From Candidatus Thermokryptus sp. (GTDB taxonomy: Bacteria; Bacteroidota; Ignavibacteria; Kryptoniales; Kryptoniaceae), in the NCBI GenBank assembly GCA_028276305.1, contig JAPYWO010000115.1:1-5640 (forward strand): DNA of 5,640 nucleotides. The letters are read 5' to 3'. A program made the position numbers and the translations under genes. Shown here piece after piece: positions 1 to 5,045 of the stretch (positions are counted from its first letter, which is position 1; each line of letters opens with the position of its first letter). The notes below the pieces were generated by a model. That model did not search any database. It had not been told where the DNA came from and saw only the letters and a list, made by a program, of their open reading frames with translations.

Positions 1-884
1 TCAGCAAATTCTGCCAGAGCTTTCAAAGAGTCCTCAAAATTTTTTCTAACCTCGGGTTGCGCCTTTTCCGTCGTCCCTTTTATAACGGCTATTTTCGGCT
101 TCTTCCTTGGAAAAGTTTTTCTGTTGTATTCAAAACTTAACTTAACAGTTGTTTCATCCTTTGGGTCATAACCCGCGATTGCAGAAAGAACAATCCCGCA
201 ATCATCAGCGCTTCTACACATTGGACCAAGTTTATCAAGAGTCCAAGAAAGAGCCATGGCTCCAAATCTACTCACAAGTCCGTAGGTCGGTCTAAGCCCA
301 GTTATCCCACAAAAAGCGGATGGAGTTAAGATTGAGCCGGAGGTTTCCGAACCAATTGCAAAGGCAATAAGTCCAGCGGATACAGCTGCACCCGAGCCAC
401 TTGATGAACCGCCACTCCAATAATTTAAATTCCATGGCGTTCGCCCCGGACCCGTAAACGATGCATCAGCGTCATCATATCCCATACCGCCAGCAAGTTC
501 AACCATAGCAAGTTTTGCCACAAGTATCGCCCCGGCGTTATAAAGCCTTTCAACCACAGTTGCATTATAATCAAAAACTTGTTCTTTATACGGTTCTGCG
601 CCCCAAGTCGTCGGAATCCCCTTAGTCGCAAGCAAGTCCTTAACTCCAAAAGGTATGCCATGTAAAAGTCCACGATATCTTCCCGACATAACTTCCTTCT
701 CAGCCTGCTTAGCTTGTTTCAGAGCGAGTTCTTCCGTTATAGTCACAACAGCACCGAGCTTTTCACCGTATTTTTTCAATCTTTCAAGATAAATCTTGGT
801 TAATTCAACTGGTGAAATTTTCTTCTTCCTTATCAAATCCGCAAGTTGGCGGATTGACGCAAAAGCGATATCTTTTTCGTTCAT
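1..884 (-). CDS. Amidase-signature family amidase (C-terminus outside window)
   Basis: This hydrolyses an amide bond in an unknown substrate; 294 residues are visible of a family that usually has about 450-500. The Ser-cisSer-Lys catalytic triad is readable: Lys82 in GVKD, cis-Ser160 in the GGSSSGSG glycine/serine loop, and nucleophile Ser184 in GSETSGS. The 24-residue gap from cis-Ser to nucleophile equals that of known family members (GatA, FAAH). The order of blocks (HGIPFGVKD, YNATVVERL, GLRPTYGLVSRFG, LDKLGPMCRSADD) is also typical. The N-terminus MNEKDIAFASIRQL is soluble, with no signal peptide. The ATG at 884 lies 17 nt after the stop of the small Tat-like gene; no clear Shine-Dalgarno is seen, so translation may be coupled. 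It looks more like a stand-alone amidase than tRNA amidotransferase GatA, because the region after Lys82 (GVKDLLATKG) lacks GatA's usual GVKDNI form. The gene runs off the left edge, so completeness cannot be judged. Confidence 0.93.
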   Translation of the reverse strand, partial: MNEKDIAFASIRQLADLIRKKKISPVELTKIYLERLKKYGEKLGAVVTITEELALKQAKQAEKEVMSGRYRGLLHGIPFGVKDLLATKGIPTTWGAEPYKEQVFDYNATVVERLYNAGAILVAKLAMVELAGGMGYDDADASFTGPGRTPWNLNYWSGGSSSGSGAAVSAGLIAFAIGSETSGSILTPSAFCGITGLRPTYGLVSRFGAMALSWTLDKLGPMCRSADDCGIVLSAIAGYDPKDETTVKLSFEYNRKTFPRKKPKIAVIKGTTEKAQPEVRKNFEDSLKALAEFA

Positions 885-901
885 GGCAAAACCCAATTTT
901 T

Positions 902-1159
902 TTAAACTTGAAATTTAAAGTCCGGCTCATCCCAATTTGAAAGTTTAAAGCTTAACAATCTCTCGTACCTTTTCAAGTTTGCCTCAATGTCCTCCTTAAC
1001 CATTTTGATCTGCTCATCGTTGAGTTTAGAACCGTATTTGATCTTGACAATTTCAAGCAACTTATCCAATTCCTTAGCTCGTTCTTCTTGATTAACGATA
1101 TACCCAAGAGCTGGCAATGCCAGCGAAAGTTGGATGAACTTTCTCCTTTTAATTTTCAT
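902..1159 (-). CDS. Small Tat-signal protein, putative GatC/AtzG-like amidase subunit
   Basis: This is an 85-residue protein of no firmly recognised family. Residues 3-20 look like a twin-arginine signal: KRRKFIQ (Arg5-Arg6, Phe8) followed by a short hydrophobic run LSLALPALGYIV. The rest is charged and helical (about residues 25-70), ending in WDEPDFKFQV. Small proteins with an Arg-Arg leader and a tail of the type 'L..F.L.N.DEP.F.F' next to amidases are, from memory, recurrent in several bacterial groups. The helix-plus-extended-tail layout recalls GatC and AtzG, which wrap around their amidase partner. The start at 1159 is fixed by a strong Shine-Dalgarno 6 nt upstream. The gene is 17 nt from both neighbours. 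The gene call is firm; the role as amidase subunit or Tat carrier is inference. The leader could instead be a simple membrane anchor. Confidence 0.82.
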   Translation of the reverse strand: MKIKRRKFIQLSLALPALGYIVNQEERAKELDKLLEIVKIKYGSKLNDEQIKMVKEDIEANLKRYERLLSFKLSNWDEPDFKFQV

Positions 1160-1165
1160 AAAACC

Positions 1166-1171
1166 ACCTCC
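1166..1171 (-). promoter_or_regulatory. Strong Shine-Dalgarno for the small Tat-like gene
   Basis: Read on the minus strand, GGAGGT lies 6 nt before the ATG at 1159. It sits in the 17-nt gap after the DUF362 stop codon, so the small gene can start independently even though it is inside an operon. It is one of only two strong sites in the window. Confidence 0.8.
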
Positions 1172-1176
1172 ATTTT

Positions 1177-2268
1177 TTAGTCCATTGGATAGTTTTCAAA
1201 AAGTTTCCCCCACTGTGAGGTTCTCCTCAAATTTTCCTGAATCTTCTTCCCCTTAAGTGGCCACCAAATGAAGTCGTGATAAAAATAAGAAGCGAAAACG
1301 AAAATATATACAAGGGGCGTCCTAAAAAATATGTATTGAATCCCCTTTAAAGGACCAAACCAAAGTATATCCCCAACTCTACTTGCTGCATTATCTCCGA
1401 CGAAAAATTTCAAATTCACATTTGAAATGTCATCACCAACTACTTCAATCTCTCGCGGATCGCCGGTTCCAAGCCCAGATTCATGAGCAAGGCGGATATA
1501 TTTTATGCTCATTGGGTCAAATCCCATAATCTTTGCCGAAACAGCATCAATAGCAACCTGATCTGCGCTTGCAAGTATGAAGTTCGTTTCAACCGGTATC
1601 ATCGTCCTTGGACCAGGTCCGTTGCCCGCGATGGTTCCATCCATTAAGGCGAATATGCCCGAGTGAATTTCCTTCTGAATGGCGAGAAGGTCAACAAGCG
1701 TCTCGTGTATCCAAGTATGGGTGTAATGTCTTCTTGTGTTAAGCAAGCCACCGAAAGCATTTTTCATAGCGCCTGTCGTCGTTGTGTAGATATGCGTCTT
1801 CATCGTTGGTAAATGCAAGATGTTCTTCCCAATGAAAAATTCGGGAATGTGAATTCCATTCGGGTATATTTTGTGAAGGGCAAGCATTTTGTGCTTTGGT
1901 TCATATCTTATCCACTTTATATCCGACTCAAGAAAATTGTATTTCTCCTCAACTCCATATTTTTTGTATATCGGTGTTAACTTGTTAAGTTTGCAACCTT
2001 TGAACGGATCGGTTACAACTGTGTTGTTATGAACTGCAACAAGTTTATCATATCCCGCGTTTTTCAAAGCGATTATAGCTCCCTCAAGTTGCCAAGGAGT
2101 GGTGTTTGAACTAAGATAAGGAAAGTGCCAAGATATGTTATCCTTTAAAATGGTAATGGAATTTTTATCAAGAAATTTTTCAAACTCTGCAAGCTTCATC
2201 AATTTTTCTATATCTTGAAGTACCGTCTCCGGTCTCGTCTTTAAAACAGCAACCTTTGAGCGTGTCAT
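1177..2268 (-). CDS. DUF362 domain-containing protein
   Basis: This is a 363-residue protein of the DUF362 family, whose biochemical role is not established. Family hallmarks are present: LPTMKTHIYTTTTGAMKNAFGG at about residues 153-174 (the Lys-Thr-His ... Lys-Asn core), LMDGTIAGNGPGPR at 208-221, and ASADQVAIDAVSAKIMGFDP at 233-252. There is no CxxCxxC ferredoxin module, unlike some family members. Residues 316-337 (TPLVYIFVFASYFYHDFIWW) are strongly hydrophobic and aromatic and could associate with the membrane. The frame stays open upstream to an ATG at 2391, but the extra 41 residues are Lys/Arg/aromatic-rich and overlap the promoter at 2291-2319. The start at 2268 (MTRSKVAVLK) also matches the usual family beginning and has a weak AAAGGT site 9 nt before it. 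It is first in the minus-strand operon with the small Tat-like protein and the amidase; the functional link is unknown. Confidence 0.9.
   Translation of the reverse strand: MTRSKVAVLKTRPETVLQDIEKLMKLAEFEKFLDKNSITILKDNISWHFPYLSSNTTPWQLEGAIIALKNAGYDKLVAVHNNTVVTDPFKGCKLNKLTPIYKKYGVEEKYNFLESDIKWIRYEPKHKMLALHKIYPNGIHIPEFFIGKNILHLPTMKTHIYTTTTGAMKNAFGGLLNTRRHYTHTWIHETLVDLLAIQKEIHSGIFALMDGTIAGNGPGPRTMIPVETNFILASADQVAIDAVSAKIMGFDPMSIKYIRLAHESGLGTGDPREIEVVGDDISNVNLKFFVGDNAASRVGDILWFGPLKGIQYIFFRTPLVYIFVFASYFYHDFIWWPLKGKKIQENLRRTSQWGKLFENYPMD
1407..1428. repeat. Perfect 9-bp inverted repeat inside the DUF362 gene
   Basis: The arms ATTTCAAAT (1407-1415) and ATTTGAAAT (1420-1428) are exact complements separated by TCAC. 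It lies in coding sequence for the stretch around ISNVNLKFFV of the DUF362 protein. It could fold as a short AT-rich hairpin in mRNA or form a dyad protein-binding site, but it may be chance in AT-rich DNA. Confidence 0.55.
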
Positions 2269-2290
2269 AATTACGGGACCTTTTTGCTTT

Positions 2291-2319
2291 AATATAAACT
2301 CAACAATGCAAAAATTCAA
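2291..2319 (-). promoter_or_regulatory. Predicted sigma70-type promoter for the DUF362-amidase operon
   Basis: On the minus strand, -35 TTGAAT (2319-2314) and -10 TATATT (2296-2291) are separated by exactly 17 bp. Each hexamer differs from consensus at one or two positions. Transcription would begin near 2284, leaving a leader of about 16 nt before the ATG at 2268. This position rules against the longer reading frame from 2391. If the host belongs to Bacteroidota, the sigma consensus could differ and lower this call. Confidence 0.55.
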
Positions 2320-2338
2320 CCCAAACCGCTTTCGCCTC

Positions 2339-2366
2339 TTGACAATTTCAAAAAAAATATTATATT
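2339..2366 (+). promoter_or_regulatory. Predicted sigma70-type promoter for the ATP-grasp/GNAT/KamA operon
   Basis: A perfect -35 TTGACA (2339-2344) is followed after 16 bp by -10 TATATT (2361-2366), with an A-rich spacer (2351-2357). Transcription would start near 2373 and give a leader of about 36 nt before the ATG at 2409. The -35 boxes of the two divergent promoters are only about 20 bp apart (2319 and 2339), so one regulator bound between them could affect both operons. Confidence 0.6.
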
Positions 2367-2408
2367 TATGATTGAGAGAGATTAAAAACAAAGTTAGTCG
2401 TCTCTTTT

Positions 2409-3506
2409 ATGCATGTTGGTCTGGTGTTTAACTTGAAGAAGGAAAGAGCATCTGTTAATGACTCGTTTAACGATGACTCATCGGGAGATGACTCGTTTAG
2501 TAGCGTTAAGTTATTAGACAAAAAGACGGCTGAAAAAAAATTAACAATTGATGACACCTACGCAGAGTGGGACACCTGGGAGACAATAAATGCAGTTAAA
2601 TCAGCACTTGAAGAAAATCACACTGTTACGCTAATTGAAGCGGATGAAGATGCATTTGAAAAGTTAAGGAGGATAAGACCTGATATCGTTTTCAACATAG
2701 CTGAAGGTTTCTACGGGGTAAGTAGAGAAGCTCAAATCCCCGCCATACTTGAAATGCTCAACATCCCATACACCGGAAGCGACCCCCTGACACTTGCAAT
2801 TTGCCTTGACAAAGCCCGAACAAAAGAAATTTTATCTTATCATAAAATTCCAACGGCGAAATTCATAACAGTTGAATCCCTTGAAGAATTTGACGGAATA
2901 GGCGACCTGAATTTCCCCCTTATCGTCAAACCTTTACACGAGGGCTCAAGCAAAGGAATTTTCAACTCATCCGTTGTCTCAAACGAAAAGGAATTGATTT
3001 CAGAAATTGAAAGAATTTTAAAGTCATATAATGAACCAGCGCTTATTGAGGAATACCTTCCTGGTCGTGAGTTCACAGTGGCAATTCTTGGAAATGGAAA
3101 AGAAGCGAGGGTTCTCCCAATAATTGAGATAAAATTTGATTCTCTCCCACCCGAAGCAAAACCAATTTATTCTTTTGAAGCCAAATGGATATGGGATACA
3201 CCCGAAAAACCACTTGATATATTCCAGTGTCCCGCTGAAATTGACGATAAATTAAAAGAAATGATAGAAAAGATAGCTCTTTCAACATTTAAAGTTCTGC
3301 GCTGTCGGGACTGGTGCAGAATTGATTTGCGACTTGATAAAGACGGGGTGCCAAACATCCTTGAAGTAAATCCTTTACCAGGAATCCTTCCAAACCCGGA
3401 GGATAATTCCTGCTTTCCTAAAGCAGCACGTGCAGCGGGGTTAACCTATAATCAAATGATAAACGAGGTTCTAAATTCCGCATTGAAAAGATACGGGATG
3501 ATATAA
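2409..3506 (+). CDS. D-Ala-D-Ala ligase-like ATP-grasp ligase, copy 1
   Basis: This 365-residue ATP-grasp enzyme probably joins a carboxylate to an amine using ATP via an acyl phosphate. The family layout is clear: FNIAEG (95-100), YTGSDPLTLAICLDKARTK (121-139), FPLIVKPLHEGSSKG (169-183), ALIEEYLPGREFTVAILG (211-228), EAKW (257-260), CRDWCRIDL (299-307) and ILEVNPLPG (317-325). By motif alignment with E. coli DdlB, the ATP/Mg residues (Lys135, Lys174, Asp306, Glu319, Asn321), Arg304, Gly325 and Ser180 are kept. The DdlB omega-loop Tyr216 is Trp260, and the N-terminal GGxSxE motif carrying Glu15 is missing, so the substrate is probably not D-Ala + D-Ala. A polar, Asp/Ser-rich insert (about 11-45) holds a short tandem repeat. 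The ATG at 2409 has no Shine-Dalgarno. A housekeeping Ddl role is possible but less likely, given the duplicate and the KamA context. Confidence 0.9.
   Translation: MHVGLVFNLKKERASVNDSFNDDSSGDDSFSSVKLLDKKTAEKKLTIDDTYAEWDTWETINAVKSALEENHTVTLIEADEDAFEKLRRIRPDIVFNIAEGFYGVSREAQIPAILEMLNIPYTGSDPLTLAICLDKARTKEILSYHKIPTAKFITVESLEEFDGIGDLNFPLIVKPLHEGSSKGIFNSSVVSNEKELISEIERILKSYNEPALIEEYLPGREFTVAILGNGKEARVLPIIEIKFDSLPPEAKPIYSFEAKWIWDTPEKPLDIFQCPAEIDDKLKEMIEKIALSTFKVLRCRDWCRIDLRLDKDGVPNILEVNPLPGILPNPEDNSCFPKAARAAGLTYNQMINEVLNSALKRYGMI
2458..2502 (+). repeat. Three-copy 15-bp tandem repeat inside ligase copy 1
   Basis: Three consecutive 15-bp units begin at 2458, 2473 and 2488, each starting ATGACTC. 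Units 1 and 3 share their first 12 bases (ATGACTCGTTTA); unit 2 has diverged after the shared 7. Because 15 is a multiple of 3, the frame is kept and the protein shows a 5-residue period, (N/D)DSF(N/S)-like, at residues 17-31. It lies in the variable N-terminal linker, away from the ATP-grasp core. Confidence 0.8.
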
Positions 3507-3552
3507 AAATGTCTTAATTTCAATCGGATTAAAAACATAAAACGCTATTTTT
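3507..3552 (+). other. Short gap between the two ligase genes
   Basis: This 46-nt AT-rich spacer has no Shine-Dalgarno, no convincing terminator hairpin and no clear promoter. It is the longest gap inside the plus-strand operon. Read-through from copy 1 to copy 2 is the simplest view. Confidence 0.5.
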
Positions 3553-4587
3553 ATGTCTAAGTCGTTTGAAATAACAATTGTATATAACGACCCTGAAAAA
3601 ATTGAACCAAAACCGCAAAACTTGGATCTCTCAATAATTGAAGTTAAAAACGAAATAGAATTTGTGGAAAATTCACTGAGAAAAGCAGGATTCAAGGTAA
3701 ATGTTTTGCCTGTCTATAATGCAAGGCGCTTCATAAATGACATTCTAAACCTAAAAACAGATCTCATCTACAATTTTTGTGAAATGGTTGAACTTGAGTC
3801 ACAAGAAGAGGTTTTTGCTGCTGGGTTATTTGAACTTGTAAAAGTACCATATACAGGTGCCCCACCGATGACACTTGGGCTGTGCCTTGATAAAGCAAAA
3901 ACAAAAATCATACTATCACATTATGGAATTCCTACCGCCAAATTTGATCTTTTCAATGAAAGCATTGATGGACGCAAAAAAATTAATCTCCGATTCCCTG
4001 TCATTGTGAAACCTGTTCGTGAAGATGCAAGCGCTGGGATAAATGAAAAATCTGTGGTTTATGATCGGAAAGAGCTTGAAGAAAGGGTTGAATACATAAT
4101 TAAAATGTTCAAACAACCAGCTCTTGTTGAAGAATTCATTGACGGTAGAGAGGTAAATGTTGCCATACTTGGTAATAATCCACCTGTGGTTTTGCCAATT
4201 TCTGAAATAGATTTTTCCCATCTTCCATCTCATTTACCGAAAATTGTAAGTTATGAGGCGAAGTGGATTCCCAATACAGATTACTACGAAAAAACAATTC
4301 CGATTTGTCCAGCTCCACTTGAACCCGAGCTTGAGAGGAAAATCAAAGATATAGCTTTGTCTTGTTATAAAATTATGGGTTGTCGCGATTACGCAAGGGT
4401 TGATATGAGAATTGATAAAGAAGGAAACCCATATGTTCTTGAAGTTAACCCGAATCCGGATCTTTCAAGGAACGCCGGTTTTATGAGGTCGGCATCTGTT
4501 TATGGATTAACACCAGAGGAAACCATAGTTAAAATCGCAGAAATAGCAATTGAAAGAAGCTATGCGGATAAGAAGTTTGCTAAATAA
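3553..4587 (+). CDS. D-Ala-D-Ala ligase-like ATP-grasp ligase, copy 2 (diverged pocket)
   Basis: This 344-residue paralogue of the preceding gene has the same block order: YNFCE (73-77), PYTGAPPMTLGLCLDKAKTK (99-118), FPVIVKPVREDASAG (148-162), ALVEEFIDGREVNVAILGN (190-208), YEAKWI (234-239), CRDYARVDM (277-285) and VLEVNPNPD (295-303). ATP/Mg-type residues are kept (Lys114, Lys153, Asp284, Glu297, Asn299). Positions matching substrate contacts in E. coli DdlB are changed: Ser150 becomes Ala159, Tyr216 becomes Trp238, and the oxyanion-region Gly276 becomes Asp303; the DdlB SLVP segment is unrecognisable. It probably ligates a different substrate from copy 1. The ATG at 3553 lies 46 nt after copy 1 and has no Shine-Dalgarno, but the reading frame begins well for the family (ITIVYN first strand). 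The 3' end overlaps the GNAT gene. Same operon as copy 1 is inferred from spacing. Confidence 0.88.
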   Translation: MSKSFEITIVYNDPEKIEPKPQNLDLSIIEVKNEIEFVENSLRKAGFKVNVLPVYNARRFINDILNLKTDLIYNFCEMVELESQEEVFAAGLFELVKVPYTGAPPMTLGLCLDKAKTKIILSHYGIPTAKFDLFNESIDGRKKINLRFPVIVKPVREDASAGINEKSVVYDRKELEERVEYIIKMFKQPALVEEFIDGREVNVAILGNNPPVVLPISEIDFSHLPSHLPKIVSYEAKWIPNTDYYEKTIPICPAPLEPELERKIKDIALSCYKIMGCRDYARVDMRIDKEGNPYVLEVNPNPDLSRNAGFMRSASVYGLTPEETIVKIAEIAIERSYADKKFAK

Positions 4588-5035
4588 GGACAGAGAAAAA
4601 ATAAAAGACATTTTATCGGCTACCGATATGTTCACCGATGAGGAGATAAAAGTTGCGATGGAACTGGTAGACGAGTTTTTAGAAAAAGGCGAAGCAAGTG
4701 GTTATGAAATTTACACAGCTGTGAAAGAAGATGATGAGGCAATTGGATATATATGTTTTGGGAAAAGACCTCTGACACTTGCAACTTATGATATTTATTG
4801 GATAGCGGTTGACCCTTCCTATCAGGGAAATGGAATTGGAAAAAGTTTGATAAAATTCACTGAACAAAAAATAAAAGAGAAAGGAGGCATGCTAATTCTT
4901 GTGGAGACATCTTCTCAGGAAAAATATCAAAGGACTATTTCATTTTACAATGCGTGCGGATATATAGAGGTGGCACGCATAAGGGATTTCTATAAACCAA
5001 CCGACGATTTAATAATTTTTGCAAAATATATTTAA
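4562..5035 (+). CDS. GNAT family N-acetyltransferase
   Basis: This is a 157-residue single-domain acetyltransferase that should move an acetyl group from acetyl-CoA to an amine. The acetyl-CoA pyrophosphate-binding motif A is seen as IAVDPSYQGNGIGKSLI (81-97; Gln88-Gly-Asn-Gly-Ile-Gly93). Strand beta5 is LILVETSS (111-118), and the motif B region is FYNACGYIEVARIRDFY (128-144) with Tyr129 as a candidate general acid. An ATG at 4550 is also in frame; I prefer 4562 because MRIRSLLNKDREKI is a typical GNAT beginning and GAAAGAAG lies just before it. Either start overlaps the end of ligase copy 2 (26 or 38 nt), which implies translational coupling. The neighbouring aminomutase makes a beta-amino acid a reasonable acetyl acceptor. 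It is much shorter than the beta-lysine acetyltransferase AblB (about 270 residues), so that identity is not claimed. Confidence 0.88.
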   Translation: MRIRSLLNKDREKIKDILSATDMFTDEEIKVAMELVDEFLEKGEASGYEIYTAVKEDDEAIGYICFGKRPLTLATYDIYWIAVDPSYQGNGIGKSLIKFTEQKIKEKGGMLILVETSSQEKYQRTISFYNACGYIEVARIRDFYKPTDDLIIFAKYI

Positions 5036-5040
5036 GGAGG
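5034..5040 (+). promoter_or_regulatory. Strong Shine-Dalgarno for the KamA-family gene
   Basis: AAGGAGG lies 5 nt before the ATG at 5046 and overlaps the TAA stop of the GNAT gene (5033-5035). It fixes the KamA start and gives this gene by far the best initiation site in its operon, suggesting higher translation than the two ligases. Confidence 0.85.
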
Positions 5041-5045
5041 CAAAA

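Noticed and set aside
425..673. 82-codon open frame inside the amidase gene
   Set aside because: It lies wholly within the well-supported amidase, in another frame on the same strand, and its product resembles nothing.
1110..1124. Inverted repeat GCTGGC-AAT-GCCAGC in the small Tat-like gene
   Set aside because: It encodes the Ala-Leu-Pro-Ala-Leu part of the signal hydrophobic core, where such symmetry arises easily; the stem is only 6 bp with no U-tract, so it is not a terminator.
2269..2391. N-terminal extension of the DUF362 frame to an ATG at 2391
   Set aside because: The 41 extra residues are unlike the family and overlap the well-spaced promoter at 2291-2319; the ATG at 2268 gives the normal family start.
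3510..3536. Stretch resembling a CRISPR-repeat fragment (TTTCAATCGGATTAAAAAC)
   Set aside because: A single copy with no second repeat, spacer or cas gene in the window; the likeness is only to a general AT-rich repeat style.
3916..4233. 105-codon open frame opposite ligase copy 2
   Set aside because: Antisense to conserved ATP-grasp motifs and without recognisable features; a shadow of codon bias in the real gene.
4562..5035. Calling the GNAT AblB (beta-lysine acetyltransferase)
   Set aside because: It is far shorter than AblB and no AblB-specific sequence could be recognised; only the general GNAT fold is supported.
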